DNA from: Sphingomonadales bacterium UBA7473
GTDB taxonomy: Bacteria > Pseudomonadota > Alphaproteobacteria > Sphingomonadales > Sphingomonadaceae
DNA: 11,045 nt
Assembly: GCA_002478575.1 (NCBI GenBank)
Contig: DLOX01000205.1
Location: 1 to 11,045 of the forward strand
Reading direction: 5' to 3'
Shown here: positions 1-5,737 of the stretch, in pieces
Numbering within the stretch: the stretch's first letter is position 1
Layout of the letters: each line of letters opens with the position of its first letter
Position numbers and translations under genes: made by a program
Notes under the pieces: generated by a model
Databases searched by the model: none
Told to the model about the DNA's origin: nothing
What the model saw: only the letters and a program-made list of their open reading frames with translations

Positions 1-2
1 GG

Positions 3-1043
3 TCAGGCCCCCGGATCAAGCAATGAATTGGCTCCGCTGAGCTTTTTGGGAAAGATCTGGGGGAAAGCACTCACCATATCCCAATAGGTGTCACGCGATC
101 TGTGCCTGCGATTGTATCGGAATTGGAACTCCTTGATATAGAGCCACAGATGCGCGTGCGAAACATGCCTGTGGTTCGTCCGGAACGGCCAGAGAAAATA
201 TGACATGAAGCCTGAGATCGTATCGACTTCCTCTGGATGATCAATGAAGTGGCGCGGCACATAAGCCGCAAGAGGCTTCCTTGCACCATAGGCGGCAAAG
301 ACCCGACTGGTGCGGTAGCAGGTCGTCAGAATTTCCTTTTGGCCTGGCATCAGGTCAGAAATCACGCGTTTGACCGTATGACGCCGGACTTCGTCTATGA
401 CCGCGACCTCAACTCTTTGCCCCGCAGCCGCTAGCAATATGTTTGCGATGTCTCGGTGGTGAGGGCCAGTCCGAACATTGTTGATGATTTCAAGCCTGGC
501 GTGCACGCTGTCATATTGTTCTGAGCCTCGCGATAGTTCTTCGATGGCGGCCATATGCAGTCTGATCTTGTGCGCCATACGGAAGGCGGCAAGGTAACCG
601 ATTCCGAGTTGGCGCTCCAGAAAACCGGAATTTACGCCTTCATGTGAATTGGCAAAGTGCAGCATGGCATAGAACCACAGTCGCAGCGGAAGCTTTGTGG
701 CGTGAAGTAGCGTTCCGGCAAGGGGCGAGATTGCGGCGCCGCACGCGTGCTGAAGGTATTTGTAACCTCTTCGTCGATACCAGTGACCGACCTTATGGCA
801 CTTTTTGCATTCTGCCTCGGGCTCCAGTCGCCGCTGCAAGACGTGATCGAAACAAGCTTCCTCTGTCGCAAATGCCCGGGCTGCATCCTGCAGGCTGGTC
901 CCATCATATCCGGGACGAGGCGACGAAAACCTGCTAGGTTCGTAGTCGAGAGTGAAGGGCAAAGATATGTCCTTTCCGACGGTTCTGACAGCTCTTTTGG
1001 TGCGAAGCACAGGACAGCCAAGCGGTGCTGCCGTGAGGCCCAA
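3..1043 (-). CDS. IS1595/ISXO2-type transposase-like protein, catalytic residues apparently lost
   Basis: The 346-residue frame carries the N-terminal architecture of IS1595-family (ISXO2-like) transposases: an ATEEAC segment (59-64), a zinc-ribbon-like stretch starting C79-KK-C82 and ending at C101, the SPLAGTLLH...LPLRLWFYA block (106-126) and the LERQLGIGYLAAFRM helix-turn-helix-like block (142-156). The C-terminus keeps the family ending EFQFRYNRR (305-313). The DDE core looks destroyed. Where active members have VEVDET this reads LEIINN (184-189), where they have TDE it reads TTC (240-242), and where they have NxIEGFW it reads DTISGFM (274-280). One zinc ligand is also Q98. The frame opens with TTG (1043-1041) after a stop at 1073-1071, and there is no in-frame ATG before the conserved region, so the start is uncertain. 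The stop (TGA) lies at 5-3, so the left end of any element is outside the window. It is either a decayed but uninterrupted transposase or a domesticated DNA-binding derivative. Confidence 0.8.
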   Translation of the reverse strand: MGLTAAPLGCPVLRTKRAVRTVGKDISLPFTLDYEPSRFSSPRPGYDGTSLQDAARAFATEEACFDHVLQRRLEPEAECKKCHKVGHWYRRRGYKYLQHACGAAISPLAGTLLHATKLPLRLWFYAMLHFANSHEGVNSGFLERQLGIGYLAAFRMAHKIRLHMAAIEELSRGSEQYDSVHARLEIINNVRTGPHHRDIANILLAAAGQRVEVAVIDEVRRHTVKRVISDLMPGQKEILTTCYRTSRVFAAYGARKPLAAYVPRHFIDHPEEVDTISGFMSYFLWPFRTNHRHVSHAHLWLYIKEFQFRYNRRHRSRDTYWDMVSAFPQIFPKKLSGANSLLDPGA

Positions 1044-1080
1044 CCTACTTGTGATTTGCGAGCTATCCCGTTAGCGCGCG

Positions 1081-1094
1081 ATGCAGGCATGCAT
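1081..1094. promoter_or_regulatory. Short inverted repeat upstream of toxin-antitoxin operon, possible autoregulatory operator
   Basis: ATGCA-GGCA-TGCAT is a perfect 5-4-5 inverted repeat ending 16 bases before the antitoxin ATG. FitA and VapB antitoxins are known to repress their own operon by binding inverted repeats near the start. That this particular repeat is the operator is inference from position only, and a 5-base arm can arise by chance. Confidence 0.25.
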
Positions 1095-1110
1095 AACGGT
1101 TGGAGGGGTA

Positions 1111-1365
1111 ATGAAAAAGCTAGAAATCGAAAGCCTCTCGACAAGAGCCTTCAATGAACTGTCCCGGCGAGCCGAGGACAATAAGCGCAGCCCACAAGCG
1201 GAGGCTGCCGCGCTTCTGGAGCAGATACTTGCGCCAGAGGGTCGCTTACATGTAGGCACGGCTCTTGCTGACATGAGCAGAAAGAGTGGGCTTACCAACC
1301 AGGATGTTGACGCACTCGAAGGGGCGCGAGAAATCGGCCCGTCAATGCCGACGTCGTTCGGATGA
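1111..1365 (+). CDS. fitA: FitA/VapB-like ribbon-helix-helix antitoxin
   Basis: An 84-residue protein starting at the ATG preceded by a strong GGAGGGG ribosome-binding site at 1102-1108; the upstream in-frame ATG at 1081 has no such site. Residues 3-7 (KLEIE) would form the beta strand, and residues about 11-24 and 27-40 (RSPQAEAAALLEQIL) the two helices of a ribbon-helix-helix fold, matching the R-S/T-x-x-A-E pattern of FitA antitoxins. The C-terminal half (about 45-84) would wrap the toxin and block its active site. Its stop overlaps the toxin start as ATGA (1362-1365), the coupled arrangement expected of a toxin-antitoxin pair. In the known family the complex binds the operon's own promoter. 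Assignment rests on the fold pattern and on the adjacent PIN toxin; FitA and VapB subfamilies cannot be cleanly separated here. Confidence 0.85.
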   Translation: MKKLEIESLSTRAFNELSRRAEDNKRSPQAEAAALLEQILAPEGRLHVGTALADMSRKSGLTNQDVDALEGAREIGPSMPTSFG

Positions 1366-1784
1366 TCATTCTCGATACGCGATTGATCTCGGAGACGATG
1401 AAGCCGCAACCCCATCTGGCCGTCAAGCAATGGCTTGATGATCAGCATGCGGAAACGATCTATATCACCAGCGTTAGCATTGCAGAATTGCTGGCCGGCA
1501 TTGGTTCTCTACCCAATGGTCGTTCGAAGGACGGAGTTGCAAGGGCACTCGACCGATCGCTTCAGGTTTTTACCGGTCGCGTGCTGACATTCGATACGCT
1601 GGCGGCGTGGTCCTTTGCAGATCTGTCGATCAAGGCCAAGAACCTGCCAAGGAGCTTTGCCCCAATGGACCTTTGCATAGCAGCGATTGCGGCGGCGCAT
1701 GGTCTCCCGCTCGCCTCGTTTGAGCCTGCGCTATATGATGGGTTGGGCATCCCGGTGATTGACCCACTAGCCAGCGACCAATAG
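1362..1784 (+). CDS. fitB: PIN-domain toxin, FitB/VapC family ribonuclease
   Basis: A 140-residue PIN-domain protein, the usual length for FitB/VapC toxins, which cleave RNA using metal held by four acidic residues. Visible motifs are the N-terminal MIILDT (D5), SIAEL (E42), PMDLCIAAIAAAHG (D103) and the ending GIPVIDP, which matches the GxxxINP close of FitB. The spacing D103 to residue 121 (18) equals that between the last two acids of FitB. Two departures from the family: the usual Asn after LDT is R7, and the fourth acid, normally Asp in ATRD, is E121 in ASFE. These could lower or alter activity, though Glu may still bind metal. The start ATG overlaps the antitoxin stop by four bases, so translation is probably coupled. 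No ribosome-binding site of its own is evident. Confidence 0.9.
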   Translation: MIILDTRLISETMKPQPHLAVKQWLDDQHAETIYITSVSIAELLAGIGSLPNGRSKDGVARALDRSLQVFTGRVLTFDTLAAWSFADLSIKAKNLPRSFAPMDLCIAAIAAAHGLPLASFEPALYDGLGIPVIDPLASDQ

Positions 1785-2361
1785 CAATTCGCCAGAGTTC
1801 AGTGCCTAGCTGCAGCGTGCGAGATCGAGGTTGGGGGAGGCGCAGACCAGCGATTGAGCACACGAGCCGTCCCGTAAACCGGGTGCCTCGATAAGCTAAT
1901 CGACCCACCCGCTGATCGGATCCCGCGCGGGTGGAGAGAAGTAAGGGCGAAAGGCTGTACGTGCACCTTAAGCACAACCGGTTATCTGCAAATCACCCCC
2001 TTCGCGCGCACTCGCCGACTCTGACTTCGTCCTGGGGTTTCCACATTCGGCCACATGCTTGACCTGCGATGCCGGCGCGCTGCGATCTCCAGTCTCGTGC
2101 GCCGCAGCCATGACCGTGAAACCGGGTCTGTCGAGACGCGGCAGGCGAAGCACCTCGGCGACCCTATGCAATTCTAGAAGCTGGCAGTTCAGGGCAGGGT
2201 GAGGCTCGAAATTCTCTGACGGCCTAAACCACGCGCGACAAGTGAGACTGATTTGGGGCAGGTCGCAGCGCCTCTCTCAGCAAGCTGGCGCACTGAGCCC
2301 GCCTTCCTTTTTGTCCCATCGCAACCGTTTGCGGGTTGTTAAGAATTATCGGCCAAAGCCT
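1785..2361. other. Gene-free stretch after the toxin-antitoxin operon
   Basis: I see no recognisable gene, tRNA or terminator. The short open frames on both strands (for example 1968-2171 on -, 67 codons) have no recognisable motif. The one structured element is the inverted repeat at 1905-1934. It is probably a boundary between the toxin-antitoxin module and the surface-protein genes. Confidence 0.5.
1905..1934. repeat. Inverted repeat, 8-base arms
   Basis: CCACCCGC (1905-1912) and GCGGGTGG (1927-1934) are perfect inverted arms around a 14-base loop. No T-run follows on either strand, so it is not a convincing intrinsic terminator. It lies 120 bases after the toxin stop and could slow or stabilise the transcript end. 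Confidence 0.45.
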
Positions 2362-2400
2362 CAGGCGCAATACCTAAGGTGCCCTTTAGGCCAACGCCTG
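2362..2400 (+). promoter_or_regulatory. Nested stem-loop upstream of the first PEP-CTERM gene
   Basis: Outer arms CAGGCG (2362-2367) and CGCCTG (2395-2400) enclose an inner hairpin CCTAAGG-TGCC-CTTTAGG (2373-2390, seven pairs including one G-U), separated by a 5x4 internal loop. The structure ends 58 bases before the ATG. If transcription starts upstream it would be a structured 5' leader; otherwise the dyads could be protein-binding sites. The pairing is directly visible; the function is inference. Confidence 0.45.
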
Positions 2401-2458
2401 CAATTTTCTTGGCGATCAGTCGCTGTGCGTTGTGACATGACTTGGAGCGGTGGGACAA

Positions 2459-3025
2459 ATGACAAAATTTGCAGCTTTGGCATCATCCATGGTGCTGGCA
2501 ATCAGTGCCCCTGCTTCTGCATCGACATTTATCGGCGACACATTCGCCGGGAGCTATCAGTTCCCGGTCGAAGGACGCACGACTGTTAATGGCGGTTTGT
2601 CGGTCGTTGCACCAAGCGCAGAGTTTACCTTTCTGACCGGTCGCATCAATCCAACCGCTCGCATTTTCGCCTCGAGCATCTTGATCACATTCGCTGGTAA
2701 CGGACGCTATGTCGTCTCGGACTTCAACGGGATCTACCTCGAAAACCTGAGCAGAAGTATCATCGCCGAACTAACGCTTGGTCCCGGCACCACGGTAGAC
2801 GGTTTTGACCAAAGCCGGATATCGTTCACGGAAAATACGATAGGGTTCAATTTTCAGGGGCTGAGGTTCAGGGCCGGAGATCAGATCAGTGCCAACGTCG
2901 AGTTTGTCGGAAGCGCGGTGCCCGAGCCCAGCTCGTGGATGGTAATGATCCTCGGACTTGGAGCAGTGGGTTGCGCTATGCGCAGCACGAAGAGGAAGCG
3001 CAAGGCCGCGTTTCTTTTCGGTTAG
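2459..3025 (+). CDS. Small secreted PEP-CTERM sorting-domain protein
   Basis: A 188-residue exported protein. The ATG at 2459 is preferred because GGAG (2444-2447) lies 11 bases upstream and it opens directly into a signal peptide: K3, hydrophobic 4-18, likely cleavage after ASA (19-21). A GTG at 2450 in the same frame is possible. The body (22-150) is rich in Gly, Thr, Phe and Asn in a beta-strand-like pattern with no domain I recognise and no cysteine. The C-terminus is a PEP-CTERM tail: VPEPSSWMVMILGLGAVGC, then a basic cluster RSTKRKRK and an unusually long AAFLFG end. In this family the tail is cut by an exosortase at the PEP motif and the protein goes to the surface or the exopolysaccharide matrix. 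A second PEP-CTERM gene with nearly the same tail lies at 4444-5103. The role of the mature domain is unknown. Confidence 0.85.
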   Translation: MTKFAALASSMVLAISAPASASTFIGDTFAGSYQFPVEGRTTVNGGLSVVAPSAEFTFLTGRINPTARIFASSILITFAGNGRYVVSDFNGIYLENLSRSIIAELTLGPGTTVDGFDQSRISFTENTIGFNFQGLRFRAGDQISANVEFVGSAVPEPSSWMVMILGLGAVGCAMRSTKRKRKAAFLFG

Positions 3026-3339
3026 TTACGCGTCAATTTAACGATATGCTCATTTATTACCGCTAGTGGCTATAGATAACGCTTCCTGGTCTTCTGGTCC
3101 TCTGCCTCGGTAGCGTCATGCCCTTTTGCGACCCCCAAATCTTGAGAGAGATTCGGGGGTCGCACTGTCTTTACCGTCAGATCAAATCTCGATGACGGAG
3201 TGGCTATGGTACGCGACCCTGCGAGTTAGGGTTGGAAAAGACCCATCGCACCGGGGCATGGTGGTCAATGCAGCGGGCCCGAAGATTGCCTGATGAGCGG
3301 CGCCAACAGACTGCAGCACGCTTGCTTCAATCGCAGCGG
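3026..3339. other. Convergent intergenic region between PEP-CTERM gene and wall hydrolase
   Basis: The + strand PEP-CTERM gene and the - strand hydrolase converge here. Apart from the hairpin at 3128-3163 I see nothing. The open frame at 3232-3435 (+) overlaps the hydrolase 3' end and shows no motif. Confidence 0.5.
3128..3163 (+). terminator. Long hairpin, probable transcription terminator between convergent genes
   Basis: Arms 3128-3142 and 3149-3163 pair over 15 positions with a single A-C mismatch (3137/3154) around the loop TGAGAG. The stem core is GCGACCCCC/GGGGGTCGC. On the + strand it is followed by ACTGTCTTTA, a poor T-run; on the - strand by AAAAGGG, no T-run. The position 103 bases after the PEP-CTERM stop, between converging genes, supports a terminator role, possibly for both directions. 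Confidence 0.6.
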
Positions 3340-4374
3340 CTACTCGGCAATCAGAGTGGCGCGCTCATCGATAACCGAGCCTCGTTGATCATCCTTGAGC
3401 TTTGTGCTCGGAATGGTCAGCTGACCGCGCGCTAGCTGAAGACCGCTTCCATCCAAATCAGGTGCCTTTCCCGATGATGTGGTGCTTCCACGGCGCAGTT
3501 CCGGGTCTTGTGTGGCTTGCACGAGGCCATCGGCCGGCAGTGGGCCAAGGATTGGGTCCAACGTGATCAGAGATTGGTCCTCGGTATAGGTTGCGGCCAG
3601 CAGATAACCGTCCAGCGCGACCTGTGCCTTCATGGGGATTGCTTCGCCGCCACTATAGGGATCAGAGAAAGCCGTCTTGCTCGACCAAGGTCCGCGCCAC
3701 TGATAGAATATGTGAGAGCCAATCTCGTTCAGCTTTGTCAGGTTCTTGGCCCAATAGGGCAGAACATAGGCTGCATGGTAATGGGTCGCATGACCAACAC
3801 TGGGCTCAACCAGACCAGAAAGCGCGGCAAACGCCACAGATTGGGCTCGCTCCCAACCACCACGCGAGGGGCGCCTTGCGAGTGATCCGTCACAGGTGAA
3901 CGTGAATTGGCAACCAGTCCTTCGCTCGGAGCCTTGAAATACCACGGCGCAAACGCTGTTTGGAAATGCCGGATGCCTCATGCGGTTCAGCACAACCTGG
4001 GCTACCGCGCGTTGCCCGGTGATCGGCTCATTGGCTGCTTCATAATAAATTGCCGCCGTCATGCAGTCGATCGCTGACGCCTGTGACAGGGAGCCGCGCA
4101 ATGAGAATGGCGCTGCCGGCACAGCAAGATCGGGATTGGCCGGTATCGCCTGGTTGAGGGCGGCGATCCGCTTTGCTTCAATAGGATCGGGCACGCTCCG
4201 GACTACGTCAGGCGTTAAGGCGAAGGATGCGATTGGCTGGGATGTACGGCCGTGCCAGCCGGCAAATGCTGTTGAAGCAAGGACAAGAACGAGGAAACCT
4301 GGCGCAAAGATCGCCATGCGCTGTCTTGAGCCTGATCGCTCACGGCTGCTCGGTTTCCGAACTGTCTTCAACAT
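3340..4374 (-). CDS. SleB-type cell wall hydrolase, N-terminally membrane anchored
   Basis: A 344-residue protein with the SleB/Hydrolase_2 catalytic domain, a family that cleaves peptidoglycan glycan strands. Residues 1-20 are basic and 21-39 hydrophobic, giving a signal anchor or uncleaved leader, so the enzyme acts in the periplasm. The domain spans about 100-228: AIDCMTAAIYYEAANEP (catalytic Glu expected at E112), GQRAVAQVVLNRMRHPAFPN (120-139), the CQFTFTCDG block (155-163) and THYHAAYVLPYWAKNL (197-212). The ~115-residue tail is low in motifs. The start at 4374 is chosen because AGGA lies 4 bases upstream; an ATG at 4386 in frame is possible but sits just after a terminator T-run. That terminator (4389-4418) ends 14 bases before the start, so expression needs read-through from the PEP-CTERM gene or a promoter within it. 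Gram-negative non-spore-formers use SleB homologues in envelope turnover; the substrate is inferred from the family. Confidence 0.88.
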   Translation of the reverse strand: MLKTVRKPSSRERSGSRQRMAIFAPGFLVLVLASTAFAGWHGRTSQPIASFALTPDVVRSVPDPIEAKRIAALNQAIPANPDLAVPAAPFSLRGSLSQASAIDCMTAAIYYEAANEPITGQRAVAQVVLNRMRHPAFPNSVCAVVFQGSERRTGCQFTFTCDGSLARRPSRGGWERAQSVAFAALSGLVEPSVGHATHYHAAYVLPYWAKNLTKLNEIGSHIFYQWRGPWSSKTAFSDPYSGGEAIPMKAQVALDGYLLAATYTEDQSLITLDPILGPLPADGLVQATQDPELRRGSTTSSGKAPDLDGSGLQLARGQLTIPSTKLKDDQRGSVIDERATLIAE

Positions 4375-4388
4375 ATGTTCCTGCATTG

Positions 4389-4418
4389 AAAAAGGGGGCG
4401 GCTAAACGAGCCGCCCCC
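4389..4418 (-). terminator. Strong intrinsic terminator of the PEP-CTERM gene, abutting the hydrolase start
   Basis: On the - strand, GGGGGCGGCT-CGTTT-AGCCGCCCCC forms a perfect 10-pair GC-rich stem with a 5-base loop, followed immediately by TTTTT (4393-4389). It lies 25 bases after the PEP-CTERM stop codon and ends 14 bases before the hydrolase ATG at 4374, so it may also limit read-through into the hydrolase gene. Confidence 0.9.
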
Positions 4419-4443
4419 TCATTCATCATGCCGCTAAGGTCTC

Positions 4444-5103
4444 TTATGCGAACTGAAAACGGACTGCCGAGGTCTGACGGCGACGCATTGCGAAACCAAC
4501 AGCCCCGAGACCAAGGATCATGAGCATCCAGGTACCCGGCTCAGGCACTGCGCTCAGAAGGCTGTTGACCTGAAGACCAAGCGGATTGCCGCTCAAGCCC
4601 GAACCATTTTCAACCTGAAACTCAATCACGTTCTCGCCATTAACGAAAACCGGATTGGTAAAAATAAACGGCGTTCCCGCGCCGCGGAACTCCTGTGCCC
4701 CACTCGACCCAGTCAGGTTGCTGAAAACTTCGGTGCCGTTGACAAAAATGCGCCGCACAATGTTATCGGCCCACCACGTCCCACTCCATGTCTGCTCGTT
4801 GCCGACATCGCGCAGGAGAATGAAACCACGAAAATTGTAGAGGCCAGCAGGCGATGTGCCCTGGTTCGGGAATGCAGCGCCGTCACCAAGATCGGGCGAA
4901 ATCCAGACGCTGCCCGGCTGGTTTGGAGCCCAAACGGACGGGCGCTCGCTTGCGGTTGGAACACGGGTAGTAAGCGCGCCACTAGGTCCCGTAATCTGCC
5001 AATCCGCACCAGTCCCAATCGCTACGTCTGTGACGGCATAAGCGGCGGTCGGCGTCATCGTAGCGGCAACTGCGCTAACGGCCAATGCAAAAGCTGTCTT
5101 CAT
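4444..5103 (-). CDS. PEP-CTERM sorting-domain protein with beta-sandwich-like body
   Basis: A 219-residue exported protein. The ATG at 5103 has GGAGA five bases upstream and opens a clean signal peptide (K2, hydrophobic 3-21, cleavage likely after AYA at 21-23); the in-frame extension to 5214 lacks these. The body (24-185) has alternating strand-like segments, many Trp and Gly (SVWAPN, SVWISPD, TWSGTWWADN, RRIFVNGTEVF, NVIEFQVENG), resembling a galactose-binding-like or lectin-like beta sandwich, an inference from pattern only. The C-terminus is VPEPGTWMLMILGLGAVGF then AMRRRQ, the exosortase sorting tail, from about residue 186. It is close to the tail of the protein at 2459-3025, so both are probably processed by the same exosortase, not encoded in this window. 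The gene ends in its own intrinsic terminator (4389-4418) and has a plausible sigma-70 promoter at 5233-5261 with a palindrome behind it. Confidence 0.88.
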   Translation of the reverse strand: MKTAFALAVSAVAATMTPTAAYAVTDVAIGTGADWQITGPSGALTTRVPTASERPSVWAPNQPGSVWISPDLGDGAAFPNQGTSPAGLYNFRGFILLRDVGNEQTWSGTWWADNIVRRIFVNGTEVFSNLTGSSGAQEFRGAGTPFIFTNPVFVNGENVIEFQVENGSGLSGNPLGLQVNSLLSAVPEPGTWMLMILGLGAVGFAMRRRQTSAVRFQFA

Positions 5104-5232
5104 GATAATCTCCAACCTCAAAAAATTAATGCGCATGCTGCTCGGGCGAAACGGAACTACCGCTCGCTTTTCGCCCCAGCATCTTCTCTGTTGGACCCCC
5201 CGGTCGAGATTCATCGCGCCTCGATTGACGCC

Positions 5233-5261
5233 GTTATTAGCGATTCTGTAGGTAGAGTCAA
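5233..5261 (-). promoter_or_regulatory. Candidate sigma-70 promoter of the PEP-CTERM gene
   Basis: Reading the - strand, TTGACT (5261-5256, 5 of 6 to consensus) is followed after exactly 17 bases by AATAAC (5238-5233, 4 of 6). Transcription would begin near 5226, leaving a leader of about 120 bases. Alphaproteobacterial promoters vary, so this is a consensus match, not proof. Confidence 0.4.
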
Positions 5262-5270
5262 CGCGCTCTT

Positions 5271-5290
5271 AAGTGACAGTTCTGTCATTT
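5271..5290. promoter_or_regulatory. 20-base palindrome behind the PEP-CTERM promoter, operator candidate
   Basis: AAGTGACAGTTCTGTCATTT has arms AAGTGACAG and CTGTCATTT, symmetric at eight of nine positions, with a 2-base centre. The centre is too short for an RNA hairpin loop, so a DNA site for a dimeric regulator is more likely. It lies about 10 bases upstream of the candidate -35 box, a position typical of activators. Its core TGACAG..CTGTCA recurs upstream of the pyruvyl transferase gene. Confidence 0.5.
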
Positions 5291-5724
5291 ACGTAGCCCG
5301 CAGCCAAGGTCTCATCAAGGAAAAAAATGATTTAAAAACAAAGGAAAAGCCTTCGCCTCTTGCTCTCAAGCGGCTGATGGCACGCTAATTGCCGTATAAC
5401 CGGGTTGGGGATACGAGTTAACGTCCCAATATGGCACGGTTCCAGGAGTGCTTGCTCCGCCATGAGGCCATTTTGCAGTTTGCGATGCCGGGCTTCGTTA
5501 ACTGCGAAATTGCTCCGGAAGGTTCCAAACGCGCCGAAGGAGATATGGAGCGAGCCCGCACGGGTGCCCGGGTAACGATGCCTGTCAAAAATCTCGCTGC
5601 GGCAATCACCATGTGTGCGAATGCCCCATTTCGGGATGGCGCTCAGGTTGCGCCTCGCAAGTGCAACAGCGCTCACCTAACCCCTAAGGGCGACCCGAAG
5701 GGCGTGGAGCAATTTGCGCCTTTA
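5291..5724. other. Gene-poor stretch up to the IS630 insertion
   Basis: No recognisable gene. Overlapping open frames on + (5431 into the insertion sequence) and - (5332-5676) are both unfamiliar. If the insertion sequence and one TA are removed, the + frame from 5431 continues 15 codons past the empty site to a TAA at 6824-6826, giving 113 residues, but nothing supports it as a gene. The last two bases (5723-5724) are the TA flanking the insertion. Confidence 0.45.
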
Positions 5725-5736
5725 GAGCGTTTTCCG
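5725..5736. repeat. IS630 terminal inverted repeat, left
   Basis: GAGCGTTTTCCG, preceded by TA at 5723-5724. It matches the right end at 11 of 12 positions; the mismatch is at position 10. Confidence 0.85.
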
Positions 5737-5737
5737 T

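Noticed and set aside
632..1157. Open frames on both strands opposite the IS1595-type gene (632-1144 -, 644-937 +, 747-1157 +)
   Set aside because: They overlap a frame with clear family motifs and have none of their own.
1968..2171. 67-residue open frame on - in the gene-free stretch
   Set aside because: No motif, no ribosome-binding site, composition like non-coding GC-rich DNA.
2395..2425. Sigma-54 type -24/-12 promoter before the first PEP-CTERM gene
   Set aside because: GG and GC elements are present near 2411 but the spacing does not fit GG-N10-GC.
3232..3435. 67-residue + frame at the hydrolase 3' end
   Set aside because: It overlaps the hydrolase gene antisense and lacks any motif or good start site.
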